DNA of 64,000 nucleotides from Dipteris shenzhenensis (GCA_047967505.1 CM106538.1); one strand, 5' to 3'; shown: positions 32,364 through 44,990, counted from the first letter of the stretch. Translations and numbers: made by a program. The notes: generated by a model from the sequence alone, not told the origin.

Positions 32364-33453
32364 CTACCATCTCAGCATCTGAGGGCTATGAGGAGGACAC
32401 TTCTTCTTGGGGCAGCCTGGTCCATGGTTTGGAGAGGGGTCCGAGGTGGTACGACTTCTTTTCCCGAGGTCAAGGATCTCTACGTCAGAATCCTCAGTGC
32501 TTGATTTACTCAAAAGATTCACCCTTGGAATATTGGGACATTCCGTGCGATAATGACCCTTCTGGTGGCACTCGTAGCATACAACATTAGCATGGTCTCT
32601 TGGAGGGCGGTTGGCTTGATTTCTGATGCCCACCATCTCAAGCCGAAGATCATTCAGGGCCTAACTCCGGGTTCTTTTGCAGGGGGGGCCTCTTTAGCTG
32701 GAGGGGTCGAGGGAGTAGAAAGGAGGGGGGCTGGTGGCGAGGTTGGGGAAATCTTTGAGGCAAAGGGTGAGAATATACACCTTGTTGAGGGTAAGCATCT
32801 AAGGAAGGACCATACATTTGAGGTGGAGGCGGTGGATACATCCTTGATGGGGGGTGGGAGTATGCCTCTGAGTTAGACCCCCCAGGTTGTTGTTGCAAGA
32901 ATTGAGGGGGTTGCAGATGGACAATCATCTTCTTTGAAGTGGGGTCAGACTGAACTTTATCAAACTTTTGAGCAATCTCATGTGCTAGCACCATAGTTTC
33001 TGGATTCTCCCATTTAAGCTTGAGGCGGAATTCATCACTTACTCCTACTACAAGGTAGCCCAACACATGCTGAGTCATTCTAGCTCGAAATCCGGAAGTG
33101 TCCTCCTGCATGACAATTAAATGGTCTAGGAGCACAGCCACTCGATCCACATATCGACGCGCCATCTCACCTTCTAATTGCTTCAAGTTTGTCACCTGCA
33201 GGTACACATTCTCCGGCTCTTCTCTGCTGAAATACTCAATCATCACTGCTGTCAACCTTGGCCAGCTTTGGCAAACATCGTTGGCCTACTTCTCATACCA
33301 CACTTGAGCCAAACCCTCTAGAAATCTGGGAAGAATCAACAGCCATCTATCTTCAGTAAGAAAGTTGAGAGAAACACAACGGCGCTTGAAGGCGACAAGA
33401 TACTAATTTGGATTTTCTTCAACCCATCCACAAAACACAGGAATGTCAGCCAT
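32364..33453 (-). pseudogene. Gypsy gag with CCHC zinc knuckle
   Basis: MADIPVFCGWVEENPN near 33453, then the gag core (LPRFLEGLAQVWYEK; EYFSREEPENVYLQ; LKQLEGEMARRYVDR; PETMVLAHEIAQKF). A Pro/Gln-rich stretch follows, then the knuckle CYECHQKGHYRTEC at about 32560. Two in-frame TAG codons (near 33405 and 33290) and a frame change near 32640 disrupt it. Confidence 0.85.
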
Positions 33454-34129
33454 GCTTGGAAAATGGAAAAGAGAGACGAAATGAGGCTTATCTATGGGCA
33501 AACAATGGAAAGAGGTAGCTTGAAATGAAAATCAGGTGAAGATACATCCACAAAGCACACATACGCAGGGTAGGGTGTCACTGGTGTATTGTGAAATACT
33601 ACTCGGGAAGAATTTTCAGCATAGAATAGCTCATAGACAATCTTAAAGGACCAACCCTCATGATATCATAGGCATCTTTACAAGTGAGGAATTGAGACGT
33701 GGCGCTGCATGAGGTTGTTCATCAAGGCAAACAAGAATGCCATGACAAATGTCAATAGTTGGAGAGCTTGCACATCACCTTCAGCTTCTTCCAGTTCTTG
33801 TAGTCACCATGCTATTTCTTCAAGGGGTGTGCGATGTGGCATCCTTCTTTTGAGCAATGTCCTTGAGGACCTTTCTGATGATCTTCCAAAGTCAGTAAAC
33901 TCGCATCAAATATGCCCAATACTTAGTTTCATGATGACCACAACCTTAGCATTCCTTACAAATGATCACCCTCCTTCGTGGCTTGCAGCTTTGTTGGGGT
34001 GGTGCTTCCACTCGCGTCATGTGTGATTGAAGTACAAGCTTCACGTGCCAAGAAATCAGCAACTGTATTTTGAGGTCAAGGGATATGCTAAATTTTTACC
34101 TCTTCAAATTGTTGGCACAGTTCCAATGC
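33454..34129. other. Gypsy internal spacer
   Basis: Between gag and the upstream RNase-H-like fragment. No domain is visible in any frame. Confidence 0.5.
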
Positions 34130-34423
34130 TTATTGATGTCGTGGAACCAAGCCTTTGCTCCGCACCTTCCACCTTCCACTAACTTGTTCACACACTAGTT
34201 GAGAATCTCCTTGCACCTCAAGTTGCTTGACGTGATGTTCTTGTGCCTTTTGTAGCCCAAAAATGAGTGCCGAGTACTCAGCTTGGTTGCAAGTACTTGC
34301 AGGTGCAGACTGGCTATAACAATACTCCTCACCACCCGGTGAAGTGAGCTTCACACCCATGCCAGCAGCCTTGGTCGAAGGTTTGTAAGCTCCATAAAAT
34401 TGAAGGATCCAAGATGCCATCAC
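34130..34423 (-). pseudogene. Second RNase-H-like (RVT_3-type) fragment upstream of gag
   Basis: The 97-codon frame reads WILQFYGAYKPSTKAAGMGV, CNQAEYSALIFGLQKA, and VQGDSQLVCEQVSGRWKV. These are the FDGA, N.AEY.A and GDSQLV signatures of the plant/archaeal-type RNase H. The first catalytic Asp (FDGA) is Tyr (FYGA). It sits 5' of gag, far from the RT-linked RNase H, and may be a separate inserted fragment or an unusual element design. Confidence 0.7.
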
Positions 34424-35261
34424 ACCAAGACTAAAATTCGGACATCCAAAGTTACTCGATAGTCCAAGATAGGTAGAAGGAGAGGGTGGGGAGAATTTAA
34501 TACTTGAGCCAAACGTTTAGCACCAAATAAACTTGCAATCCTTTGTTGATAGTTTATCTTTAGACCAAAAATAATTACAACTTGAAGCCTGAAATGAGGC
34601 ACAAAAGGTTGATTAGGTACAAATGGATTCCTTGGTTGAAACATTACCAACCATAGCCGAGGCCTAGAAACCTTTGTAGTGAGATTGAGAATAAACCATT
34701 CAAGACGAGCTTATCCACAGGAATTAATAGGCAGATGTGCCAAATCTCCCCCCAAGCTTAGGGAGCATCCCACCCTTCAAAGAAGGACACCCTTTTAATT
34801 ACCTCCAAAGCAGCAAGTAGCTCGATCACCGCACAATGAGTAGAATTAAAATCAAAGTCCTCCCAGTGTATCACTAGTTCTTCACCTTGAATCATCCATG
34901 GTGTATCATCCCACCCGTCGTCTCCTTAAACAATGCACTGGACAATCAGCCTTTGAAGGTCGACATGATGATCAAGCAAGAGATCTCGCCAATTGGTAGC
35001 CGTAATGAGCAGAGGACCAGGCACCAAATCCTTAAACTCGTCGAGAAGTGACATACATATCCACCCTCCTCGCGTGGCATGCATCCGTGAAGTGAAGTTG
35101 AAAAAGTTTTGAATCGGCGATCTAGTAGGAGATGTGAATAGAGCACATGAAATGAAATACTTTTGCTTTTTACAGCAAGAGTAAACTCCCCACGGTTAGA
35201 GAGTTATAGTTCCTGAGATTTCAATATATAAGCAAAAATCATTACATTTTCATCACTTCCT

Positions 35262-35345
35262 ACTTGTTGGCCCAATGATAAGTCTCCCTTTTGTGAAGGG
35301 GGAGGTCTTGGGTTTAAATCCCACTTTTTAATAAAAAGAGAGGAG
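35262..35345 (+). mobile_element. tRNA-derived SINE-like fragment (unit 1)
   Basis: TTGGCCCAATGATAAG (A-box-like) and GGGTTTAAATCCC (B-box-like) are spaced about 36 bases apart and followed by TTTTAATAAAAAGAG and a purine tail. It lies in the opposite orientation to the host gypsy. Confidence 0.4.
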
Positions 35346-36287
35346 AGGAGAGGAGAAGGAGAAGAGAAAGAGAAGAGAAGAGAGAGGGGAGGCACGGGAT
35401 CCGTTACAGTTTTGCAAAAACCCAGAAAAACTGTCCGCGACCAGAAGACACAGGAGCCCAGAAACCGTCGTGGTCTATCCGTGATGCGCGCGGGTGTACA
35501 CAGTGGACACGTGCAAGAGCTCAGAGGGAGCACATATGTTGTAGTTCTACAGATGCAACCGGTACGAGCAGAAGATTTGCCAACCAAAATACACGTAGGA
35601 ACTGCAAGCAGAAAGCAGGGAGACTAAAAGTTCAGAAGTAAGGAGGTTTTGCAGCTGTAGAGACAAGGAAGGCACACAGTTTCGAGGTGCAAAAGTAGAG
35701 AACTATGCATGGAAGAGGCCACAGAGCTGCACCCACCTAGGAGTAATAGATTTTACACCACTAGCCGTGGAGATTTCGATCCCAGTAGCCATACCATTTA
35801 AAAAAAAGAAGGACACCCTTTTAATTACCTCCGAAGCAGCAAGTAGCTCGATCACCGCACAATGAGTAGAATTAAAATCAAAGTCCTCCCAGTGTATCAC
35901 TAGCTCTTCACCTTGAATCATCCATGGTGTATCATCCCACCCATCGTCTCCTTAAACAATGCACTAGACAATCAGCCTTTGAAGGTCGACATGATGATCA
36001 AGCAAGAGATCTCGCCAATTGGCATCCATAATGAGCAGAGGACCAGGTACCAAATCCTTAAACTCGTCGAGAAGTGACATAAATATCCACCCTCCTCGCG
36101 TGGCGTGCATCCGTGAAGTGAAGTTGAAAAAGTTTTGAATCGGCGATCTAGTAGGAGATGTGAATAGAGCACATGAAATGAAATACTTTTGCTTTTTACA
36201 ACAAGAGTAAACTCCCCACGGTTAGAGAGTTACAGTTCCCAAGATTTCAATATATAAGCAAAAATCATTACATTTTCAACACTTCCT

Positions 36288-36372
36288 ACTTGTTGGCCCA
36301 ATGATAAGTTTCCCTTTTGTGAAGGGGGAGGTCTTGGGTTTAAATCCCACTCTTTAATAAAAAGAGAGGAGA
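36288..36372 (+). mobile_element. tRNA-derived SINE-like fragment (unit 2)
   Basis: The same A/B-box pair as at 35262, copied with the leader duplication. Confidence 0.4.
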
Positions 36373-36621
36373 GGAGAGGAGAAGGAGAAGAGAAAGAGAA
36401 GAGAAGAGAGAGGGGAGGCGCGGGATGTGTTACAGTTTTGCAAAAACCCAGAAAAACTATCCGCGACCAGAAGACACAGGAGCCCAGAAACCGTTGCGGT
36501 CTGTCCGTGATGCGCGCGGGTGTACACAGTGGACACGCGCAGGAGCTCAAAGGGAGCACATATGTTGTAGTTCTACAGATGCGACCGGTACGAGCAGAAG
36601 ATTCACCAACCAAAATACACG

Positions 36622-39600
36622 TAGGAACTGCAAGCAGAAAGCAGGCAGACTAAAAGTGCAGAAGTAAGGAGGTTTTGCAACCGTAGAGACAAGGAAGGCA
36701 CATAGTTTGGAGGTGCAAAAGTAGAGAATTGTACACGGAAGAGGCCACAGAGCTGCACCCACCTAGGAGTAACAGATTTTACACCACTAGCCGTGGAGAT
36801 TTCGATCCCAGAAGCCATACCATTTCTATTAGCCGGAAAAGAATCAGGACAAGAGACTAGACACTAAGCATGGCGATGCTCAAGGGCCATAGAGGAAAGG
36901 AGAACGTGAGGGCAAAATGTTATCATGGGAGGGAAAATGGAAGCAACTTCTCAAAGAGATTGGATTGAGGAGACAAGGAGAAAGAGAAGGAAGACAAATA
37001 CAAAAAAGACTAGAAGAGAGGTGTCTTCCATCTTTTATAAAATCTCATTTTTTATCTTCAATCCTTTGAAATCAACCACAAAAACTAGCACATAGCCTTA
37101 GCAATACAAGGAGAAACATGCTTCAACACTCACAAAACGAAATCTCACAAAAAACGAACCTCCGTTGTTCAAAGAGACTCACCTTCTTGAAATACTTGTT
37201 TTCAAGAAAGCGCAGAGGGAGAAGGGTGGAGAGGGAGCACAAGTGTTAGAAGAGAGGTGAGTAGTGGTGAGGAGTGGAGAATAGAGTGGGAGGTCATCGG
37301 AAATAGGTGGGAGGAGAGATTGTAGCTTACAATAGAGATTACTAAAGAAAGCGCCGTGCATCGCGAGGTTCGGGTTTTAACCCACAGCATCGCTATATAG
37401 CGACGTTGGTCAGTCGCTATATAGCGACGCTAGTCAGTCGCTATATAACGACGCTTATATTTAAAAGCATCACTATATAGCGACGGAATAGAGCAAATCG
37501 TCGCTATATTGCGACGGAACAGGTCAAAACATTGCTATATAGCGATGCTTCAAGACACTTCATGTTTAAAGTTAAAAAAGAAGCTCATAGATACTATTTT
37601 ATAACTGTTAATATATTTCCTTGCAACTTATATTGTGATTTTATAAGTGCAGATAGAAGAGACGAGTGGAAGGTCGTCCGATGATGCGCCAATGCCTGGG
37701 AGCACAAAGTGGCTTATGGAAAGGTTATATTGTCATTGCACTCATTGCAAGCGAGAAGTACGACATCAATGTCGTATTATCATGTGCCACTTGCAGATGT
37801 ATGGGGAGAGCCCAAACCAGTACCCACCGTTGGTGTTGCACGTGTTGATGGATTATCGGTAAGTCAAAGCTATTTAAGTTCACGGTTAATATTGAATACC
37901 ATTATGGTACGAAACCTTGAGACAATATCTTATATTTACATGAAATCTTAAAACAGGATGAGGAGGCTGACGAGGGTATGCATATACCTTCACACTTTGA
38001 GCATCATATTTGAAGGCAAGTGACTGGATTCAAGCTTAGAGGGCGAATGGAGAGGAACGTCCTCCTGGTATGAAGAGGCTATTGATCTTTCACGAGCTTC
38101 CTTATTGGGTTCAGTTACAAATCAATCATCTCTTGGATCCCATCCATATCTTCAAGAATCTGGGGGCTACTATTTGGGCACACTTGGTTGGTTCCAAAGA
38201 CTCGAGAGGAGTGCGAGAAGACTTGCGTGCTATGAATAAGATGTCTCATTTGTGACCCCAAGTGCATGCTTCGGGAAAAGTTGTCCTCCCGAAAGCAACG
38301 TGGATCCTCTCTATGAGGGAGGAGGCAGTGGTTAAGGCGGACATTGCCTCTTTTCAAACACCGACAAGGTACATGCGTTGCTTGAAAGGAGCATTTTCAA
38401 AGGACAATAAGCTTAGTGGGCTCAAGTCCCATGATTCGCACAAGGTCTTACAAGTATTCTATGCTGTAGAATTAGTGTACCGATAATTGTGATGCGTCAG
38501 CGTAATTATGATTATGTTATATTATTGACATGACTTCTTTGTTGCTTTGATAGTTCATCCTCCCAATTACAATAAAAGGGTGCTTACAAGAGATGTTAGA
38601 AATGCTATATTCAAGATCAGTGGTATTGTGAGGTATGCTTACTATCAAATCGCATTGATTGCATTTTCTTCAATTTAAGCTGATTAATCTGTAGACTAAT
38701 TATGAAAATATCTCATGGACATGTGAAATAGGTGGATACCTCAAAAAGAGATCTCCATATCGAGCATCAAGAAGGCTAGGGTGGAATCCATCGAAGCCGT
38801 ATGCTTGCTTGAGAAGCACTTTTCCTCGAGCATTATGACAACTCAAATCCACTTGCTTGTGCACATTGTTGATGAGGTGGCTATTGCAGGTACCGTTCAT
38901 AGTCGATGGATGTTTTTTCTCGAGCAGTTTATGAAAACTTTGAAGGGATTTGTAAGACAAAGAGCAAGACCAGAAGCAAGCATGGTAGAGGGATGGCTTG
39001 TGCAAGAGTCATTAGTATATATCACGGAGTTTCTTGCATCTACGGATCCTGATATGCCGCAAGCTTGTCATAACAAGGATGATGATCGCATCATTGGCGA
39101 GGTGCCCCAAGAAAAAGGGATTGAAAGAAATATGAGCGAAGAGCAAATGGAGAAATTCAATAAGTTTTGTATCCTCAATAGCCCTGAGATGCAGAAGTGG
39201 ATTGAGAGATATGAAGTGGCCAAAGCAGAAAGAATAAATGCAAGAACGAGATTCAGAGTAATGTATGGGCGATCGCAACCATATCCACGGGATCTGGCTC
39301 TTCTCCCCACTCACATGTCACTTGATTGGCTACAACTGGCTCTACGTAAAGCCAAATGCGATGGAGAGACAATAAACGAGCGCGAGCGAGAGTTATCATC
39401 TGGATGTATGATGCATGTAAGTTTCGTACCTCTTGACATAATTAAGTAATTATTTGTGGCAATATATGCTATAAAATAGATGCATCTTCATTGTTTTAAT
39501 GATGCTCTTTTACAGTACATAGGAACTGCAAGCAGAAAGCAGGCAGACTAAAAGTGCAGAAGTAAGGAGGTTTTGCAGCCGTAAAGACAAGGAAGGCACA

Positions 39601-42433
39601 CAGTTTGGAGATGCAAAAGTAGAGAACTATGCACGGAAGAGGCCACAGAGCTGCACCCACCTAGGAGTAACAGATTTTACACCACTAGCCGTGGAGATTT
39701 CGATCCCAGCAGCCATACCATTTCTATTAGCCGGAAAAGAAATCAGGACAAGAGGCTAGACACTAAGCATGGCGATGCTCAAGGGCCATAGAGGAAAGGA
39801 GAACATGAGGGCAAAATGTTATCATGGGAGGGAAAATGGGAAGCAACTTCTCAAAGAGATTGGATTGAGGAGACAAGGAGAAAGAGGAGGAAGACAAATA
39901 CAAAAAAGACTAGAAGAGAGGTGTCTTCTATCTTTTATAAAATCTCGTTTTTTATCTTCAATCCTTTGAAATCAAGCACAAAAACTAGCACATAGCCTTA
40001 GCAATACTCACAAAACGAAATCTCACAAAAAACGAACCTCCGTTGTTCAAAGAGACTCACCTTCTTGAAATACTTCTTTTCAAGAAAGCGCAGAGGGAGA
40101 AGGGTGGAGAGGGAGCACAAGTGTTAGAAGAGAGGTGAGTAGTGGTGAGAAGTGGAGAATAGAGTGGGAGGTCGTCGGGAATAGGTGGGAGGAGAGATTG
40201 TAGCTTACAATAGAGATTACTAAAGAAAGCACCGCGCATCGCGAGGTTCGGGTTTTAACCCACAGCATCACTATATAGCGACGCTGGTCAGTCGCTACAT
40301 AGCGACGCTAGTCAGTCACTATATAACGACGCTTATATTTAAAAGCATCACTATATAGCGACAGAATAGAGCAAATCGTCGCTATATATCGACGGAACAG
40401 GTCAAAATGTTGCTATATAGCGATGCTTCAGGACACTTCATGTTTAAAGTTAAAAAAGAAGCTCATAGATACTATTTTATAACTGTTAATATATTTCCTT
40501 GCAACTTATGTTGTGATTTTATAAGTGCAGATAGAAGAGACGAGTGGAAGGTCGTCCGATGATGCGCCAATGCCTGGGAGCACAAAGTGGCTTACGGAGA
40601 GGTTATATTGTCATTGCACTCATTGCAAGCGAGAAGTACGACATCAATGTCATATTATCATGTGCCACTTGCAGATGTATGGGGAGGAGCCCGAACCAGT
40701 ACCCACCGTTGGTGTTGCACGTGTTGATGGATTATCGGTAAGTCAAAGCTATTTAAGTTCACGGTTAATATTGGATACCATTATGGTACGAAACCTTGAG
40801 ACAATATCTTATATTTACATGAAATCTTAAAACAGGATGAGGAGGCTGACGAGGGTATGCATATACCTTCACACTTTGAGCATCATATTTGAAGGCAAGT
40901 GACTGGATTCAAGCTTAGAGGGCGAATGGAGAGGAACGTCCTCCTGGTATGAAGAGGCTATTGATCTTTCACGAGCTTCCTTATTGGGTTCAGTTACAAA
41001 TCAATCATCTCTTGGATCCCATCCATATCTTCAAGAATCTGGGGGCTACTATTTGGGCACACTTGGTTGGTTCCAAAGACTCGAGAGGAGTGCGAGAAGA
41101 CTTGCGTGCTATGAATAAGATGTCTCATTTGTGACCCCAAGTGCATGCTGCGGCAAAAGTTGTCCTCCCGAAAGCAACATGGATCCTCTCTATGAGGGAG
41201 GAGGCAGTGGTCAAGGCAGACATTGCCTCTTTTCAAACACCGACAGGGTACATGCATTGCTTGAAAGGAGCATTTTCAAAGGACAATAAGCTTAGTGGAC
41301 TCAAGTCCCATGATTTGCACAACGTCTTACAGGTATTCTATGCTGTAGAATTAGTGTACCGATAATTGTGATGCATTAGCGTAATTATGATTATGTTATA
41401 TTGTTGACATGACTTCTTTGTTGCTTTGATAGTTCATCCTCCCAATTACAATAAAAGGGTGCTTACAAGAGATGTTAGAAATGCTATATTCAAGATCAGT
41501 GGTATTGTGAGATATGCTTACTATCAAATCGCATTGATTGCATTTTCTTCAATTTAAGATGATTAATTATGAAAATAATTTTCTTCAATTTAAGCTGATT
41601 AATCTGTAGACTAATTATGAAAATATCTTATGGACATGTGAAATAGGTGGATACCTCAAAAAGAGATCTCCAAATCGAGCATCGAGAAGGCTAGGGTGGA
41701 ATCCATCGAAGCCGTATGCTTGCTTGAGAAGCACTTTTCCATGAGCATTATGACAACTCAAGTCCACTTGCTTGTGCACATTGTCGATGAGGTGGCTATT
41801 GCAGGTACCGTTCATAGTCGATGGATGTTTTTTCTCAAGCAGTTTATGAAAACTTTGAAGGGATTTGTAAGACTAAGAGCAAGACCAGAAGCAAGCATGG
41901 TAGAGGGATGGCTTGTGCAAGAGTCATTAGTATATATCACGGAGTTTCTTGCATCCACGGATCCTGATATGCTGCAAGCTTGTCATAACAAGAATGATGA
42001 TCGCATCATTGGCGAGGTTCCCCAAGAAAAAGGGATTGAAAGAAATATGAGCGAAGAGCAAATGGAGAAATTCAATAAGTTTTGTATCCTCAATAGCCCT
42101 GAGATGCAGAAGTGGATTGACAGATATGAAGTGGCTAAAGCAGAAAGAATAAATGCAAGAACGAGATTCAAAGTAATGTACGGGCGATCGCAACCATATC
42201 CACGGGATCTGGCTCTTCTCCCCACTCACATGTCACTTGATTGGCTACAACTGGCTCTACGTAAAGCCGAATGCGATGGAGAGACAATAAACGAGTGTGA
42301 GCGAGAGTTATCATCTGGATGTATGATGCATGTAAGTTTCTTACCTCTTGACGTAATTAAGTAATTATTTGTGGCAATATATGCTATAAAATAGATGCAT
42401 CTTCATTGTTTTAATGATGCTCTTTTACAATAC
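36622..42433. repeat. 2.9-kb tandem duplication spanning gypsy leader, LTR remnant and CACTA B
   Basis: 36622-39519 and 39520 to about 42433 are head-to-tail copies starting TAGGAACTGCAAGCAG. Small indels differ (for example about 35 extra bases near 41570 in copy 2). The central junction (TACAGTAC|ATAGGAACTG at 39519/39520) fuses the middle of a CACTA exon to the gypsy leader, with TAC in common with the leader sequence TACACGTAGG. Confidence 0.9.
36941..39519 (+). mobile_element. CACTA derivative B1, internally deleted, 3' end missing
   Basis: It starts inside the 5' region (AAGCAACTTCTCAAAGAG, counterpart of about 27020 in copy A). It carries the subterminal palindromes (37388-37555), transposase exon 1 (37650-37860, with the initiator changed from ATG to ATA), then a deletion removing most of the Tnp2 core (about 1.3 kb relative to copy A). 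It resumes at GCAAGTGACTGGATTCAAGC and reaches DUF4218 (38781-39449), where the duplication junction cuts it off. Confidence 0.85.
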
Positions 42434-43268
42434 AAAAAGTACAGTGCATTATGGTCATATGGACGACATTTGCGTGTGCTACGCATCGATTCAAAGAGAG
42501 TCACGTATGATTATGGAGTCATGGCTAACTTCACACAAGATAGCTGAGCAAGTGCTTTGGATACCAATCTTCTCTCCTCACACTTGGATTATTGTGAAAC
42601 CATATGCGAAATCTATGAAGCTGATTTCAGACGATTTAGTATTTTCATTCTTAATGTAAAATGGTTTAGAACTATTTACAATGGTCCCCATGCGATAGTG
42701 AGAAAAGATAGTAGCAGATTCTTTGCAATAAACTCCACCAAACATTGGACCAATGAAAGTAATACTTTTGTTCTTCCTGAGCACTATGAGCAGGTGCATA
42801 CTAATGATTTAATTAATTGAAGCTTTCGTTTTTAAAGATCCATTAATACATGTACTTAAGCATAATTTCATATATATAATTGACGACATCTGGCACCCAT
42901 CTTCAATATAGGTGGTTTTTCATCCGGATCGTTTTGATCCAAGATGGTGGTATGTGATCCAAGTTGCACCACGAAGTAAGCAAATTTTTGAAGATAAAGA
43001 TCATAATATGAGCCAAGAGAAAGATGCGCATAATGACATCACACGGGAGGAAGATGGAGATCACGATATTGAGGAAGAAGACAACGATCATCAAGAATCA
43101 CCACACTTTATTGAAGAAGATGATCAAGTACTTTTAGGTGAACGTACAATGCTAGAGTACGATGATGATCATATAGGAGATCAACTTGATATAGAGTTAG
43201 AGATAGACTTGTTTGGCACGTTAGACTTGGCTCAAGATGAAACAGTTGATGTAAATGCTCTTCATTGA
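40525..43268 (+). pseudogene. CACTA transposase remnant, copy B2
   Basis: Exon 1 encodes ETSGRSSDDAPMPG and CHCTHCKREVRHQ and ends at a GTAAGT donor. The next segment keeps only the distal Tnp2 part (KRLLIFHELPYWVQLQINHL; VGSKDSRGVREDLRAMN), with a stop TGA after MSHL. DUF4218 (41696-42364) is a clean 222-codon frame. DUF4216 follows in two exons, then the acidic tail ending ETVDVNALH at 43268. The tail lacks a segment between RSKQIFEDKD and HNMSQEKDAH that is present in copies A and D. Confidence 0.82.
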
Positions 43269-43439
43269 TTTTTTTCATCTCAAACTTGGACATGAATATA
43301 TGAGCTTCAAAGGCTTGATGTACATGCTCTCATACTTTTATTCTCTCAAAAGGTCAAACATGTATGAAAATTTAAAAAAATTTGTCCTTGGAAAAAACTA
43401 ACTTTTAAGGCCTATATGAGTAAAAAAGCTCTCTGGAAA

Positions 43440-43665
43440 ACGTCGCTATAAAATAGTATCTCAGTGTCGCTATATAGCGACACTTAGATTTCTGACAAAC
43501 ATCGCTATATAGCAACTTTAGAAATCGTCACTATATAGCGACATTTGCTTAAAGTCACTATATAGCGACGCTTTACGGGATGCGCTTCCCATACCGATGA
43601 TTAGCGCCCTACACCCGCTAAACGTCGGAACTTAAACGTCGCAACAGGATCCGTGTGTAGTAGTG
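43440..43665. promoter_or_regulatory. CACTA 3' terminus and subterminal palindromes (copy B2)
   Basis: Five copies of CGCTATATAGCGAC or near variants at 43440-43575, then a GC-richer stretch and the terminal repeat. It is the mirror image of 2857-3060. Confidence 0.75.
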
Positions 43666-44390
43666 TGACATCTTCCTTGGGCTATAGTAGCATGCTGGAA
43701 GTTTGTCAAACCATGCAGGTCAAAAGGAGATAAGGGAAGTTGAAAATATGTCGTCTTCTTGTCAAGGAGAGCAGGAAAAGCCAAGAGATCAGAAAGGTTC
43801 TAGTTAAAAGAGACATGAGGAGCCACGACACCCTAGGTGTATCCACACTTGATTTGGACGTCACATCGGGGTCATATCCAAATGCTTCAAAGAAGCTGTT
43901 ATACTTGAGTGCAACAGAATGAAGGACATTTGGGGGCTCGGGAGGGAGAGGAGAGGATGTCTCGTGAATCGTCCTCATCCCATCGCCGAATGATCAGAGA
44001 TTTGTGAAGCCAACCTTACCCATACAACCTTCCTCTATTTTTGCCATTCACCCTCTCCTCCTTCCTCCTGCCCATCCCTACTACTCCCATTTTGCTTATC
44101 ATCCCTACCCATGTGTGTGTGCATGCTTGAGGGCTAGCAAGGCTAGGTTTAGGTTTAGGTTTAGGTTTAGGTTCCGTTAAGTATATAGTTAAGATTAGCA
44201 TTAGCTTATGTCTTTATGGGTGACGTATGGGGTACATGGGTGTAAATGTTAGGGGATTTTCTGGTCAAACTATGCCTAGCGTTATGGAGTGTATTGTGGG
44301 TGATGTGTAAGTTTGTATGTATGGCATTTTTTTGTAAATTATGATTTGGCATTATGTAGCCTTGGCTACTAAAAAAGTGGACCCATTACA
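43666..44390. other. Unique non-coding DNA, short (TTTAGG)n run
   Basis: No convincing gene. A 90-codon minus-strand frame (43706-43978) shows no domain. Four to five AGGTTT units at 44145-44172 form a miniature telomere-like run. Confidence 0.5.
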
Positions 44391-44400
44391 TGCTTGTATG

Positions 44401-44402
<2 letters not shown>

Positions 44403-44463
<61 letters not shown>
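44403..44463. repeat. Compound (TC)n(AC)n microsatellite
   Basis: About 20 TC units directly followed by about 10 AC units. Confidence 0.95.
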
Positions 44464-44782
44464 TGAGGAGTTACGAGGTGCACACTACCTAAGGCCTATG
44501 TTAAGTGGTAGTAGGTTTCCTTTCCTAGGGCAATCAGATGCAGGCAGCCACTCACATGGGCGAGCACCCAAATCCCCTTGAGTCTGCAATTTCTGTGGTC
44601 CCCAGGAAAGGATATGGGGAGGCTTGTTGACAGGCAACCGACCCGAGAGCATGTAGGTCGACCCTTGTCCTAATGATGTGATAACGAGTTCCATTCTTAA
44701 GGTACGCCAGCGACCATCGATCCATATCAACCGGGCTCGTGTGTCATCATTGCTAACCACGAGCTTCACGATTGTTTTCTTT

Positions 44783-44990
44783 TCTCTTTTTTTTGAACAC
44801 ACCCACACCATACTCACGCACCCGAGGTCCTATCGAGGGGCACTCGCCCTAGACCAGTGGGCAATGGGTCCACAGCTGTGGCACTCACACACACCCAACC
44901 ACAAGCTACGATTCCATGCCCCATATTCCACCAAGACTTGAACCCATGACATGAACACTCAAACCACTAGGCCAGAGCCTTGGGGATCAT
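44783..44990 (-). mobile_element. tRNA-derived SINE
   Basis: Reading the minus strand from about 44990: GGCTCTGGCCTAGTGGTTTG (A box TGGCCTAGTGG), then CATGGGTTCAAGTCTTGG (B box GGTTCAAGTC) 33 bases on. A unique body of about 130 bases follows, with an A-rich end (TTCAAAAAAAAGAGAAAAG) at about 44785. Pol III box spacing and tail fit a SINE. No family name is assigned. Confidence 0.65.

Larger units (their letters stand above)
34779..36823. repeat. ~1.03-kb tandem duplication of the gypsy leader
   Basis: The units at about 34781 and 35807 (offset 1026) share everything from AGAAGGACACCCTTTTAATT to the primer-site-like TGGTATGGCT(A/T)CTGGGATC (minus strand). The second unit ends at the 5' LTR remnant. 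Part of it (36622-36823) recurs at 39520-39721 because of a later, larger duplication. Confidence 0.9.
27703..36940 (-). mobile_element. Decayed Ty3/gypsy LTR retrotransposon
   Basis: The 3' LTR is at 27703-28694 (TG...CA ends), bordered by a polypurine tract (minus strand) at 28695-28702. Reading leftward from 33453 the order is gag, zinc knuckle, protease, reverse transcriptase, RNase H, integrase: the Ty3/gypsy order. The 5' LTR survives only as about 117 bases (36824-36940), cut off where CACTA-derived sequence begins. The leader is duplicated (34779-36823). Multiple stops and frameshifts disable it. Confidence 0.88.
39839..43665 (+). mobile_element. CACTA derivative B2, internally deleted, with 3' terminus
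   Basis: The same deletion derivative as B1, but continuing through DUF4218 (41696-42364), DUF4216 (about 42414-42820), the acidic tail (42912-43268) and the 3' terminus ending GGATCCGTGTGTAGTAGTG at 43665. It is inverted relative to copies A and D. It cannot make a complete transposase, because most of the Tnp2 core is deleted and the initiator ATG is ATA. Confidence 0.87.

Noticed and set aside
43706-43978. 90-codon minus-strand frame as a host gene
   Set aside because: No recognisable domain, no splice or codon evidence, and adjacent to a transposon end.
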